A stretch of 64,000 nt of DNA from Limosilactobacillus sp. (GCF_022482365.1 NZ_JAKVPE010000001.1:1488001-1552000); one strand, 5' to 3'. Positions 1 through 9,024 are shown, counted from the first letter of the stretch. The notes: a model not told the origin generated them from the letters alone. Numbers and translations are program-made.

Positions 1-1182
1 AGGATGTCCGTCAAATGACGCACTTAAATGATACCATGTCTACTATTTTATTGACTACTCATAAAAAGAATGCTCATCTTACTAAAGAAGAACGTGTGAT
101 GATTGCGACTTTAAAGTCGCAAGGACTTTCCAATCGCGCAATTGGTCGCCAATTAGGAGTTAATCATCAAACAATTAATAACGAGCTCAACCGTGGTACG
201 GTCCGCCAACTTCGTCGTCAAAAATCTAATGGTAAGATTTACGAATATTCTTACTACATCTATAGTTATGAAGCTGGTCAGGCCACATATCTTGAACATC
301 ACCGCCATTCTGGTCGTCGTCGCTTATATTATTCTTCAAAGCAATTTTTACGATTAGCTGATCAGCTAATGCTTGGTGAGTTTGACGACCACCATTACTC
401 CCCACAAGCGGTTATTTATAAGGCTCGAGATTTAATGAATGATGGCACCCTGATCCCAAAGTCGGTTGTAACTTTATATCAATGGATTAATGAGGGTGTG
501 CTTCGTACGTCCAATTTAGACCTCTTTGAAAAACCTAAACGTAAGCATCATCAAACTCATCCGCAAGCTAAAAGGTGCTTAGGGCCTAATATTGCTCAAC
601 GACCTCAAACTGCGGACCAACGGTCCGAAATTGGCCATTGGGAACTGGATACAGTTCAGGGACAGAAAAACGGTAATGACAGTGTTGTACTAGTAATGAC
701 TGATCGCCTTTCACGAGTTAATATCACGAGTAAAATTGCTGGTAAAACTGCGCATGCAGTAAATCAGTTCTTTATAAATTTGCGCCAGAAAATGGGCACA
801 GATGCTTACTATCGCATTTTTAAGACAATAACCTCTGACAACGGTTCAGAATTTAGTGAGTTAACACAAGTTCACGATCATGTTTTCTATGCTGATCCGT
901 ATTCCCCTTGGGAACGTGGATCCAATGAGATCAATAACCGGTTTCTCCGCAAGGAGATTACCAAAGGTGAAGCTATAAATAACTATAGTAGTGCTCAGAT
1001 CATAGCGACTAATGATTGGATGAATCACTATCCACGAGCTATGTTTAATGGACATTCGTCAATGGATATCTATCGTAAGGCCTTCTACCAAGAGATATCA
1101 CAGCTCCATCAACCAATAATCAATTGGTCAGTATTATTTATTTGAGTCCAGTGGCTAACTTATTCTTGAAATTTAGGGTAGC
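1..1182 (+). mobile_element. IS30-family insertion sequence, left end outside window
   Basis: The element is represented by one transposase gene that fills almost all of this span. The left terminal inverted repeat must lie before base 1, so the pair of inverted repeats and any target duplication cannot be checked. The right boundary is a guess, placed between the transposase stop at 1145 and the start of the unrelated tandem repeat at about 1188. Codon use is AT-rich compared with the neighbouring MFS and ABC genes, as expected of a mobile element. Confidence 0.6.
15..1145 (+). CDS. IS30-family DDE transposase
   Basis: Catalyses cut-and-paste or circle-mediated movement of its own element. 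The 376-residue product has an N-terminal helix-turn-helix (LTKEERVMIATLKSQGLSNR, then AIGRQLGVNHQTINNEL) of the IS30 type and a C-terminal integrase core. The three catalytic acidic residues are visible: D in HWELDTVQG, D in TSDNGSEF, and E in SPWERGSNEINNRFLRKEI, in the spacing usual for IS30 (E about 33 residues after the second D). Length is close to a full IS30 transposase and no frameshift is seen, so it may be active. The start at 15 has a weak AGGA at 1-4; an alternative ATG at 36 begins MSTILL. The left element end is not in the window. Confidence 0.9.
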   Translation: MTHLNDTMSTILLTTHKKNAHLTKEERVMIATLKSQGLSNRAIGRQLGVNHQTINNELNRGTVRQLRRQKSNGKIYEYSYYIYSYEAGQATYLEHHRHSGRRRLYYSSKQFLRLADQLMLGEFDDHHYSPQAVIYKARDLMNDGTLIPKSVVTLYQWINEGVLRTSNLDLFEKPKRKHHQTHPQAKRCLGPNIAQRPQTADQRSEIGHWELDTVQGQKNGNDSVVLVMTDRLSRVNITSKIAGKTAHAVNQFFINLRQKMGTDAYYRIFKTITSDNGSEFSELTQVHDHVFYADPYSPWERGSNEINNRFLRKEITKGEAINNYSSAQIIATNDWMNHYPRAMFNGHSSMDIYRKAFYQEISQLHQPIINWSVLFI

Positions 1183-1187
1183 AAAAA

Positions 1188-1252
1188 AGTATAAAGAAGT
1201 ATAAAATAGAGAAAAAGTATAAAGAAGTATAAAAGAAAACAAAAAGTATAAA
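1188..1252 (+). repeat. Tandem AGTATAAA-containing repeat in promoter region
   Basis: The octamer AGTATAAA occurs five times, at 1188, 1198, 1216, 1226 and 1245, giving two and a half copies of a roughly 28-bp unit. It ends directly in front of the AGGAGG ribosome-binding site of the ATPase gene. Such tight direct repeats in an AT-rich leader could be binding sites of an autoregulator or slipped-strand variable DNA. No function is known from the sequence alone. Confidence 0.6.
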
Positions 1253-1265
1253 AGGAGGATGGCTC

Positions 1266-2366
1266 GTGAAAAATCCTTTTAACCCCAGCTTCGGTCGGGT
1301 TCCCAAAATTTACCTGGACCGCACCCAAACCGTCAAACAGCTTGAAACTGACATTCAGGATGTTGACAGTCCCTACTTAACCACCCTCATTTACGGGATG
1401 CGTGGCTCTGGAAAGACTGCGCTCTTGACTGACGTCAGCCGTGATATCAGGAAGCTTCCCGACTGGCTAGTCGTCGACCTTACCATGAGTGACAAGCTGA
1501 TCCCAACGCTAATTGAATTGGTCTACAAGCAGGCCGATCGTGGGCTGCAAAAGCTGCTGACGGGGATTAACGGCATCAGCGTAGACACGGCGGGGATTTT
1601 GAAGGTAGCCTACCAGCGTGATCGTTCCAGTGTAACAAATTCGCCGCACCAACCCCTGCTGGAATCACTGGCGGAAACCCTTCACCAGCGGAAACTCAAG
1701 TTGCTAATTACCATTGATGAGATTAGTTCCACCCCCGCGTTAAGGGAGTTTGCTTCAATTTATCAAATTCTTTTGCGCAATGAATACCACATCGCCCTGC
1801 TGATGGCGGGCCTTCCCAGCAAGGTTTCGGAGCTGCAAAACGACGATGTGCTCACCTTCCTGCTCCGAAGCCAGCGAATTTATCTTGAACCCCTCAGCCT
1901 CCTTACCATTAAAAGCAGCTACCAAACGGCCTTTTCCCGTGACGGTCGCTCCATCAATTCCGCAAATCTAAACTACATCACCAAGGCCACTAATGGTTAC
2001 GCCTATGCCTTTCAACTGCTTGGATTCCTTTTATGGCGGACCGGAGCCCAGCAAATCAATCGGGGAACGATTATGCAGGTCCTTCCTAAGTACAAGGAAG
2101 AACTGTTCAGAAACGTCTACCTTAAAATGTACCAGGAGCTTTCCGACGTCGATCAAGACTTTGTCTACGCAATGGCTAGTCTGAATCAGGAACCCGTCAA
2201 AACCGCCGCAATTGGGGCGAAAATGGGCAAGCCCAAAAACTACATTTCCATCTACCGCCGGCGTTTGATTGACGATCAGCTTATCATCGCGCCAGCGTGG
2301 GGTGAAGTAAAATTTACCCTGCCCTACTTCGGCGAATTCGTCCAAGAATATCATGACTTGTACTAA
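1266..2366 (+). CDS. AAA/STAND-like ATP-binding protein
   Basis: A 366-residue ATPase of the archaeal-type/AAA group found as a single gene in many lactobacilli and bifidobacteria. It has a Walker A motif GMRGSGKT near residue 45, a Walker B LLITIDEI near residue 149, a sensor-like LLMAGLP after it, and a C-terminal segment of about 80 residues (MYQELSDVDQDFVYAMASL to the end) that resembles a winged-helix domain, so DNA binding is plausible. Start is GTG at 1266, chosen because AGGAGG lies at 1253-1258. The leader is made of tandem AGTATAAA repeats and the gene is flanked by an IS30 element, which fits an accessory gene. Substrate and partner are unknown. Confidence 0.7.
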   Translation: MKNPFNPSFGRVPKIYLDRTQTVKQLETDIQDVDSPYLTTLIYGMRGSGKTALLTDVSRDIRKLPDWLVVDLTMSDKLIPTLIELVYKQADRGLQKLLTGINGISVDTAGILKVAYQRDRSSVTNSPHQPLLESLAETLHQRKLKLLITIDEISSTPALREFASIYQILLRNEYHIALLMAGLPSKVSELQNDDVLTFLLRSQRIYLEPLSLLTIKSSYQTAFSRDGRSINSANLNYITKATNGYAYAFQLLGFLLWRTGAQQINRGTIMQVLPKYKEELFRNVYLKMYQELSDVDQDFVYAMASLNQEPVKTAAIGAKMGKPKNYISIYRRRLIDDQLIIAPAWGEVKFTLPYFGEFVQEYHDLY

Positions 2367-2533
2367 GGTGATATTTTTACAACGTTTTACCTAAAAGCAA
2401 GCAAATTATTGTATAATAATAACCGGAATATCAACGGGGTTTTAAAAGCAATTCGCCATTTTGTCCCCCTTCCTTCGCTAAACAAAACGTGCCAATTAAC
2501 GCATTATTATGCTTACCGAAAGGATTTGGTTAT

Positions 2534-3691
2534 TTGAATACTTCACGCTTCCGTCTGCAAGCCGCGGTCTTTGTACTGACGGCCTTTCTTTTGGGCTGCA
2601 ACGAGTTCATGGTCGTGGGCGTCCTGTCAAACATCGCCCGTTCCTACCAGGCCTCGCTTTCGGCAGTCGGGCTGTTGGTCACGATGTTTGCCATGACCTA
2701 CGCCATCTGCACGCCGGTTCTGACCACCATGACCGCTAAGTACGACCGGTTCAAGGTCTTAATGATCCTGATGGCGGCCTTTTTGGTCGGCAACACCATG
2801 ACCGCCCTGGCGCCGAATTTGGTCTGGCTCTTTGCCTCGCGAATCCTGACGGCCGCCGTCGCCGGAACGATCATTTCGCTGATCCTGGTCTTCGTCAGCA
2901 TCGTCGCCCCGCTCGAAAAACGCTCCATGCTGGTGGCCGCCGTTTTCTCAGGCTTCAGCACCGCGACGATCATCGGGGTCCCGATCGGCACGACCATCAG
3001 CATGCTATCATCCTGGCACATCAGCTTCCTGGTAATTTCGCTGCTGACAATCATCGTGGCCGCCTGCCTGTACAAGCTGGTGCCCCGGCACACCCAACAG
3101 GCGACCGGTTCGATCAGCCATCAGCTGCATTTAATGACCGACCGGCGGATCCTGTGGGGTGTCATCGTGATGGTCACCTTGATGGCCGCCGAGTATACCT
3201 TCTACACCTATATTCGGCCGATCATCACCGACGTTCTCGGTTTCAGCGTTGGCCAGCTAAACTGGCTGCTGGGCCTGATCGGGGTCATGTTCATCATCGG
3301 TAATACCTGCGCCGGGATCATTTCCAGCCACTACGGAATCCAAAAAATCCCCCTGATCAGCGCCGCCTGCCTGCTCCTGCTGATCTTGATGGGAACCTGC
3401 TTCCGCTTTTCCTGGCTGGGGATCGTCCTCCTCTGCCTGATCTGTTTCGTGCTGGGAATGCCCGGTTCGATCCTGCAGGTGATGTTTTTAAACGTCGCCG
3501 AGCGCGATTATCCGGAGGCGATGAGCCTGGCCTCGTCACTCAACCCCATCTGTACCAACGTGGGCGTGACGATCGGTTCCTTTGTCGCCGCCGTCAGCGT
3601 CAATTTCGTGACCATCAGTCAGATCGGCTACATCGGTGCCCTCTTTGCCGTCGTCAGCCTGATCGGTTCAATCATTTTAGTTCGTAAATAG
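2534..3691 (+). CDS. MFS transporter, AraJ/drug-exporter type
   Basis: A 385-residue, 12-helix membrane transporter of the major facilitator superfamily. The first helix ends in GCNEFMVVGVLSNIARSYQ, the typical entry of the AraJ/PbuE/chloramphenicol-efflux branch, and the loop between helices 2 and 3 reads TAKYDRFKVL, a diverged form of the MFS A-motif. It probably exports a small drug-like molecule, sugar or nucleobase; the substrate cannot be told. I prefer the TTG start at 2534, which has AAAGGA about 10 bases upstream, over an upstream in-frame GTG at 2489 that would add a non-hydrophobic 15-residue leader. The gene stands alone between the ATPase and a bidirectional terminator. GC-rich codon use is native-looking. 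Confidence 0.8.
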   Translation: MNTSRFRLQAAVFVLTAFLLGCNEFMVVGVLSNIARSYQASLSAVGLLVTMFAMTYAICTPVLTTMTAKYDRFKVLMILMAAFLVGNTMTALAPNLVWLFASRILTAAVAGTIISLILVFVSIVAPLEKRSMLVAAVFSGFSTATIIGVPIGTTISMLSSWHISFLVISLLTIIVAACLYKLVPRHTQQATGSISHQLHLMTDRRILWGVIVMVTLMAAEYTFYTYIRPIITDVLGFSVGQLNWLLGLIGVMFIIGNTCAGIISSHYGIQKIPLISAACLLLLILMGTCFRFSWLGIVLLCLICFVLGMPGSILQVMFLNVAERDYPEAMSLASSLNPICTNVGVTIGSFVAAVSVNFVTISQIGYIGALFAVVSLIGSIILVRK

Positions 3692-3702
3692 AATTTAAAA
3701 CT

Positions 3703-3745
3703 AGAAAGTGCCAAGGAGAAACGGAAATTTCTCCTCGGCACTTTC
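3703..3745. terminator. Bidirectional intrinsic terminator
   Basis: Near-perfect inverted repeat with arms AGAAAGTGCCAAGGAGAA and its complement, centred near 3724, lying between the convergent MFS gene and the ABC exporter. A/T runs follow on both sides, so it can end transcription from both directions. Confidence 0.85.
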
Positions 3746-3746
3746 T

Positions 3747-5534
3747 TTATTCAAACGTCATCTGGCTAGTATAGAGATCATAGTAGAAGCCCCGTTCTGC
3801 CAGCAGCTCCTGGTGGGTCCCCCGCTCGATCACCTGGCCGTCCTTTAAGACCACGATCTGATCGGCGTTCAAAATCGTCTTCAGCCGGTGGGCAATCACG
3901 AAGCTCGTCCGCCCCGCGATCACGGCGTCCATCGCCCTTTGGATCTTCGCCTCGGTCACCGTGTCGACGTTCGAGGTTGCCTCATCCAGGATCAGGAAGG
4001 CCGGGTCGGTCAGGATCGTCCGGGCAATCGAGATCAGCTGCTTTTGCCCGGTTGAAAAGATCGACTGCTCGTCGGAAACCTTCGTCGCGTAGCCGTCCGG
4101 CAGGCTCTCAATAAAGTCGTGAATCTGAGCCTCCTTGGCCGCCGCCTCGACCTCCTCCTGGCTGGCCGCGGGCTTGCCATACTTGATATTATCCGCGATC
4201 GTCCCGGTGAAGAGGACCGAATCCTGCAGAACGATCCCGACGTTATCCCGCAGCGACCGCAGGGTAATGTCCCGCACGTCGGTCCCGTCGAATTCGACCT
4301 GGCCGGAATCGACGTCGTAGAAGCGGTTGAGCAGGTTCATGATCGTCGTCTTCCCGGATCCGGTCGGCCCAACGATCGCCACGGATTGCCCCTTCTTGAC
4401 GCCGACGCTGACCCCGTGCAGGATCTCACGGTCGGGCTGGTAGCCAAAGTGAATGTCCTTGAGCTGGACACCGTGTTCTAGGCCCTTCAGCACGCGGCCA
4501 TCCTTTTCTTGGTTTTCTTCCGGCTGCTCCTCGACCGCGTTCAGCCGCCGTGCCCCGGTCAGGGCCAGTTGAATCATCGAGTAGATCGAGGTCAGCTGGG
4601 TCAGCGGCTGGAAGTAGGTTTGCGAGTAGGAAACGAAGGTCACGATCAGGCCCAATCCAACCGCCCGGCCAACCTGACCGCTAACGATCATCCAGGAGCC
4701 ACCGGCAATCACAATCGCCAGGTTCAAGAGTGACAAACCATTGAGCAGTGGGAAGAGCATTCCCGAGTAGAACTGCCCCTTGAACATCGCGTTGCGGACC
4801 CGGTCGTTGTACTTCCGGAAGCCGGCCACCGATTGCTGGCGCAGGCCGTTGGCAATAATCACCCGCTGGCCGTTGATCTGCTCGTTGATGTAGCCGTTCA
4901 ACTCCCCAATCTCATCCTGCTGATGGTCCAGGTACGTCCGGGCCTTCCGCATGATGATCAGGCTGACGATTAAAATCAGCGGGGTCGTAGCCATCGTCAG
5001 GAGGGCCAGTGTCGGGTTGGCGTAGAACATGATGGCAACCGTGCCGATGAAGAGGGCGCTCTGCGAGATAATTTCGAAGACCGCCTCGTTCAGGGCGTTG
5101 AAGATGTTATCGAGGTCCGAGGTGAACAGTGACAGCAGCTTCCCGTCCTGGTGGGTGTCAAAGTAGCGAATCGTCATCCGTTGGAACTTGCTGAAGAGGT
5201 TCTCCCGCATGTCGTTCGTGGAATTGGCGTTAAAGCGCGACATTACCATCCAGGCGATAAAGATCGCGACAATGCCGAGAACGTAGGCACCCAGCATCAA
5301 CCCCAGCGCCTGGTAAAAGCGGGTGAGGTGCCACTGGCCATGGAAGGCGGCCGTCACGAACTTGGTCAGGCTGGTCACCGCTCGTCCCATGAAGAGCGGC
5401 GCCAGAACCTGGGAGACGGTCGAGATCAGACTCAGGACTACCACCACCGTGATCCCCTTCCAGTAGGGCTTCAGGTAGCGGTAAAAGTAGTTCAGCGCCT
5501 TCTTGGTAGCACTCTGTTCTGGTTCCTTATTCAT
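3747..5534 (-). CDS. ABC exporter half, catalytically competent subunit
   Basis: A 595-residue half-transporter: six transmembrane helices in the first ~320 residues, then a nucleotide-binding domain with Walker A GPTGSGKT, Q-loop VLQDSVLF, a degenerate signature STGQKQ, Walker B LILDEATS with the catalytic Glu, and H-loop FVIAHR. It overlaps the upstream half-transporter gene by 8 bases and lies third in a MarR-ABC-ABC operon, so the two halves should form a heterodimer like LmrCD or BmrCD. These export drugs, peptides or lipids using one competent and one degenerate ATP site. Here the intact catalytic Glu and His are in this subunit and the intact LSGGQ-type signature is in the other one, which matches that asymmetric scheme. 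Confidence 0.88.
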   Translation of the reverse strand: MNKEPEQSATKKALNYFYRYLKPYWKGITVVVVLSLISTVSQVLAPLFMGRAVTSLTKFVTAAFHGQWHLTRFYQALGLMLGAYVLGIVAIFIAWMVMSRFNANSTNDMRENLFSKFQRMTIRYFDTHQDGKLLSLFTSDLDNIFNALNEAVFEIISQSALFIGTVAIMFYANPTLALLTMATTPLILIVSLIIMRKARTYLDHQQDEIGELNGYINEQINGQRVIIANGLRQQSVAGFRKYNDRVRNAMFKGQFYSGMLFPLLNGLSLLNLAIVIAGGSWMIVSGQVGRAVGLGLIVTFVSYSQTYFQPLTQLTSIYSMIQLALTGARRLNAVEEQPEENQEKDGRVLKGLEHGVQLKDIHFGYQPDREILHGVSVGVKKGQSVAIVGPTGSGKTTIMNLLNRFYDVDSGQVEFDGTDVRDITLRSLRDNVGIVLQDSVLFTGTIADNIKYGKPAASQEEVEAAAKEAQIHDFIESLPDGYATKVSDEQSIFSTGQKQLISIARTILTDPAFLILDEATSNVDTVTEAKIQRAMDAVIAGRTSFVIAHRLKTILNADQIVVLKDGQVIERGTHQELLAERGFYYDLYTSQMTFE

Positions 5535-7260
5535 TGAGATCGGCCCTCCTTTCCTTGGCCTTCTGCGTCCGGTAGATTTCCTGGTAGACCGGCGACGTCT
5601 TCAGCAGCTCTTCGTGGGTGCCTTGGGCCACCAACCGTCCCTGATCGAGCACCAGGATTGTGTCGGCATGGCGGACCGAGCTGATCTTTTCCGCGATCAT
5701 CAGGGTCGTCGTGTTCGGCAGATCATGCTCCAGGGCCTGCTGAACCATTTTCTCCGACTCCGCGTCCAGGGCCGAGGTCGAATCATCCAGAATCAGGATT
5801 GGCGGCTGGCCGATCACGCCCCGGGCGATCGAAAGCCGCTGCTTTTGGCCCCCGGAGAAGTTGGCGGAGCGCTCCTCGACTACGTGGTCAAAGCGGTCCG
5901 GGTACTTATCGATGAATTCCCCGGCCCGAGCAATCTCAGCCGCCCGCTCCAGGTCCCGCGTGCTGGCATTTTCCTTTCCCTGCCGAAGGTTGTCGGCAAT
6001 CGTCCCCGAGAAGAGAATTGTCTTCTGTAAGACAAGGGCCACCGTCTGCCGGAGAGTCGGTTCGCTCAACGCCTTGATATCGTGCCCGCCGATCTTCACC
6101 GTCCCCGCCGTTGGGTCATAGAGACGGGCGATCAGCTGGGCCAGGGTAGATTTACCCGACCCGGTGGCGCCGACAATTCCGACCATCTGCTTGGGAGCAA
6201 TCGAAAATGAAATGTTCTTCAGCGTCTCGTCCACACTGTCCGGGTAGGCAAAGGAGACGTGGTCGAACTCGATTGAACCGTCTGGGCGGCCGAACTGATC
6301 GCTAGCCGGGTAGGTCACCGTTGGCTCGGTCGCCAGGACCTCACCAATCCGCCGAACCGAAACCATTCCCCGGGAGAAGGTCATGATCACCATTCCCCCG
6401 ATCATGATCGCAAAGAGCAGGGTCGTGATGTAGGAAACGTATGGGCTGATTACCGTCACGTCGGCCGGGTGTGTGGAAATCGTCGTCCCGATCAGGTAGA
6501 TCACCAGACCAATGATCAGGTAGGCAATCAGTTGGAAGACCGGCATCACCGCCGAGAACCAGTAGCCGATCTTGATGTTGTAATCGTTCAGCCGATCAGA
6601 GACCTGGTTGAAGCGCCGGACTTCATTGTCCCCCTGGTTGAAGGACTTGACGACCCGTACCCCTTGGAGGTTCTCCTTCACCTTCGTCGAGATCCGGTCC
6701 ATCTGTACCTGGTACTTGGCAAAGAGGCTGTTCATGTTCTTCAGGACCCAGATCCCGGCCCCGATGATCAGGGCCACCATGATGACCGGCGCCCACCAGT
6801 AGCGCGGAATCGTGATGATCGCCAGGGCGAAGGAACCGATGAGGATGATTGGAATCCGCAGCAGCATCATGAAGATGGTCATCATGACGTTCATCACCTG
6901 GTTCATATCGTTGATCAGCCGGGTCGTCAGTGAGCCGGACGAAAAATGCTCGATATTGGCCAGGGAGAACTGCTGAATTTTCGCGTAGGTCTCCTCACGC
7001 AGGTCACTGGTTACCCCCTGGGCAATCCGGGCGGCGAAGTAGACGTTGAAGATCCCGGCGACGATTGCGGCCAGGCCGAGGACGATCAGCCAGATTCCGT
7101 CACGGAAGACGGCCTCCTGCTGGTTTGCCAGCAAGGCTTTTTGGATGTTCTCCAGCAGCCGAGGCTGCCAGAGCGAGGCCAGGGCGGCCACCACAATCGC
7201 CACCAGGGCGCCGACAATGTCTTTCTTATAGTGTTTTAAATGCGGCCATAGGATTTTCAC
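5527..7260 (-). CDS. ABC exporter half, degenerate-site subunit
   Basis: A 577-residue ABC half-exporter with an N-terminal six-helix membrane domain (from KILWPHLKHYKKDIVGAL) and a C-terminal ATPase domain: Walker A GATGSGKST, signature FSGGQKQR, Walker B LILDDSTSALD and switch region LMIAEKISS. The usual catalytic Glu after Walker B is Asp and the H-loop His is Glu, so this half would bind but hydrolyse ATP poorly. The partner gene downstream has the opposite pattern. It begins 4 bases inside the end of the MarR gene and is translationally coupled to it. Homologues of the LmrC/BmrC type fit best; the substrate is unknown. Confidence 0.88.
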   Translation of the reverse strand: MKILWPHLKHYKKDIVGALVAIVVAALASLWQPRLLENIQKALLANQQEAVFRDGIWLIVLGLAAIVAGIFNVYFAARIAQGVTSDLREETYAKIQQFSLANIEHFSSGSLTTRLINDMNQVMNVMMTIFMMLLRIPIILIGSFALAIITIPRYWWAPVIMVALIIGAGIWVLKNMNSLFAKYQVQMDRISTKVKENLQGVRVVKSFNQGDNEVRRFNQVSDRLNDYNIKIGYWFSAVMPVFQLIAYLIIGLVIYLIGTTISTHPADVTVISPYVSYITTLLFAIMIGGMVIMTFSRGMVSVRRIGEVLATEPTVTYPASDQFGRPDGSIEFDHVSFAYPDSVDETLKNISFSIAPKQMVGIVGATGSGKSTLAQLIARLYDPTAGTVKIGGHDIKALSEPTLRQTVALVLQKTILFSGTIADNLRQGKENASTRDLERAAEIARAGEFIDKYPDRFDHVVEERSANFSGGQKQRLSIARGVIGQPPILILDDSTSALDAESEKMVQQALEHDLPNTTTLMIAEKISSVRHADTILVLDQGRLVAQGTHEELLKTSPVYQEIYRTQKAKERRADLNE

Positions 7261-7700
7261 TTTTCATCTTCCTCCCTTCGCAGGCTTTTCCAAAAGAGCT
7301 GGCTCCACTCTTCCGCCAAGTGAACCAGCTGATTCATCTTATCGTCACCAAACTGTTTCGCGGTGCGCTCCTCGATCCTAAAGAGCGGAGCCAGCTCTTC
7401 CTTGGCTAGTTTCCGGCCGGCCGGAGTCAAGGTGCAGACCTTGACCCGGTTGTCTTGGGGATCAACGGACACGGTAAGGTATCCCTGATCGCGCAGTTGC
7501 TTGACGGCCTTGTTGACCGACTGCTTAGGGTAGCCGGTATGGTCAATCAACTGGCGTTGGCTCTGCCCGGGATTGATATAGAGTTCGCACAAAACGGTGC
7601 TGAAGTACTCGCTCATCCCGTGAGCCGCGCTCCAAGTCGCGTAGCCCTTACCGGCCAGGGTGATCGCTAACCATAATTTTTCAGTTTGTTCGTTTGGCAT
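7257..7700 (-). CDS. MarR-family transcriptional regulator
   Basis: A 147-residue winged-helix protein. The central part (GQSQRQLIDHTGYPKQSVNK to KQLRDQGYLTVSVDPQDNRVK) is a typical MarR DNA-binding domain with the D-x-R wing. It is first in an operon with the two ABC exporter genes and overlaps the next gene by 4 bases, so it most likely represses the operon and releases DNA on binding a transported compound. Start ATG at 7700 has AGGAGG at 7706-7711. A 20-bp-arm palindrome overlaps its promoter (7713-7760), the expected place for an autorepressor site. Confidence 0.88.
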   Translation of the reverse strand: MPNEQTEKLWLAITLAGKGYATWSAAHGMSEYFSTVLCELYINPGQSQRQLIDHTGYPKQSVNKAVKQLRDQGYLTVSVDPQDNRVKVCTLTPAGRKLAKEELAPLFRIEERTAKQFGDDKMNQLVHLAEEWSQLFWKSLRREEDEK

Positions 7701-7712
7701 GCTTTCCTCCTA

Positions 7713-7765
7713 AAAAGTCCCTGTGTAGACTATCTTAATTTAGTCTATCCAGGGACTTTTGTCAA
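7713..7765 (-). promoter_or_regulatory. marR-ABC promoter with overlapping palindromic operator
   Basis: On the minus strand TTGACA (7760-7765) is followed 17 bases later by a TAAATT -10 region. Two 20-base arms, 7713-7732 and 7741-7760, form an inverted repeat with two mismatches and an 8-base centre; it covers the spacer and the -10. This is the likely MarR operator. The same hairpin ends in a T-run in front of the MarR ribosome-binding site, so it may also act as terminator for codA, which ends at 7783. Confidence 0.75.
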
Positions 7766-7782
7766 CAATAATTCTTTTTTAG

Positions 7783-9024
7783 TTAAAAGCCCAGGTACAG
7801 CTGTGTCTTCGCCGGGCGTGTCTCGGCGATCACCTTTCCGTGCCGGATGTTGTACAGGACTTCGCGGTGCTCGTTGAGGGCGTGGTAGAAGTCCGGGGCA
7901 TTCAATAAGATGCAGTTGGCCGGCTTACCAACCGCAATCCCATACTGATCTTGGATGTGCAAGGTCCGGGCACCATTGTAGGTAACGAATTTGAAAGAAT
8001 CCTGAAGCTGGTGATAACCCATCAGATGGTCAACGTAGACGCCCATCATGATCACGTCAAGCATGTTGCCATCACCCAGCGGATTCATGAAATCCTGAAT
8101 ATCGTCCTCGCCAAAGGAAACGTTGATCCCGGCTGCCGTCAGGTCCTTAATTCGGGTAAGGCCCCGCCGCTTCGGGTAGGTGTCGAAGCGACCGCCGAGG
8201 TGGACATTGACCAGTGGGTTGGCCACGATGTTCATCCCGCTGCGCTTCAGCAGGCCAAAGAGCTTCGACGCGTAGGCATCGTTGTAGGAGCCCATCGCCG
8301 TCGCGTGGCTAGCGGTGACCCGGTCGCCGATTCCCCGCTTGTAGGCATCGGCCGCAAGCACTTCCAGGTTCCGAGAGGCCGGATCGTCAATCTCATCACA
8401 GTGCATGTCGACCAGCCGATCGTATCGTTCCGCGAGCCTGGTCAGGTAGTGAACCGACTCCCAGCCATCTTCGGTGGTGAATTCCATATGGGGAATCCCC
8501 CCGATGACGTCGACGCCCTCCTTGATGGCTTGCTCCATGAGCCCCTTTTCCTGCAGGTTGGTTAGAACGCCATCTTGCGGAAAGGCCACTAATTGAATGT
8601 CGACCTGGTCTTTGACCTCCTCCTTTAGCTCGAGCAAAGCCTGAAGAGCGGTGAGGCGTGGATCGCTGATGTCAACGTGGCTGCGAATGTGTTGAATGCC
8701 GTGCTTGACCAGTAAGCGAATCGTGGCCAACGCCCGTTGCTTGACATCCTGCTTGGTCAGTTCCTGACGGCGCTCGCCCCAGATTCGGATTCCTTCAAAC
8801 AGAGTCCCAGACTCGTTCCAGCGCGGTTGGCCCGCCGTCAACTGGGTGTCCAAATGAATGTGTGATTCAACGAAGGGCGGCAGGAGAACCTTGCCCTGAC
8901 CGTCAATTACTTGCTCACCGGCATCCGGCACCAGATTAGGAGCAATTTTACTAAAGTGCCCGTCTTTAATCTGGACATCAGTGAGGGCTGCTTGGTTATC
9001 GACGTGAACATTTTTAATTAGCAT
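7783..9024 (-). CDS. codA: Cytosine deaminase
   Basis: A 413-residue amidohydrolase that converts cytosine to uracil and ammonia (pyrimidine salvage, cytosol). Metal ligands and active site are visible: HIHLDTQ near residue 60 (HxH), HCDE near residue 209, SHATAMGSYND (His) and FGEDDIQD with the catalytic Asp. Length is near that of E. coli CodA. Start is the ATG at 9024, directly preceded by GGAGGAAAAA; an in-frame TTG at 9036 lies inside that ribosome-binding site. The gene follows nupC on the same strand, separated by a dispersed structured repeat, so uptake of a nucleoside and use of its base are probably linked. Related isocytosine or creatinine-type deaminases cannot be fully excluded. 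Confidence 0.88.
   Translation of the reverse strand: MLIKNVHVDNQAALTDVQIKDGHFSKIAPNLVPDAGEQVIDGQGKVLLPPFVESHIHLDTQLTAGQPRWNESGTLFEGIRIWGERRQELTKQDVKQRALATIRLLVKHGIQHIRSHVDISDPRLTALQALLELKEEVKDQVDIQLVAFPQDGVLTNLQEKGLMEQAIKEGVDVIGGIPHMEFTTEDGWESVHYLTRLAERYDRLVDMHCDEIDDPASRNLEVLAADAYKRGIGDRVTASHATAMGSYNDAYASKLFGLLKRSGMNIVANPLVNVHLGGRFDTYPKRRGLTRIKDLTAAGINVSFGEDDIQDFMNPLGDGNMLDVIMMGVYVDHLMGYHQLQDSFKFVTYNGARTLHIQDQYGIAVGKPANCILLNAPDFYHALNEHREVLYNIRHGKVIAETRPAKTQLYLGF

Noticed and set aside
1-14. Left inverted repeat of the IS30 element
   Set aside because: Only 14 bases precede the transposase frame; the end lies outside the window.
2489-2533. GTG start for the MFS gene
   Set aside because: No ribosome-binding site; TTG at 2534 has AAAGGA and begins just before the first helix.
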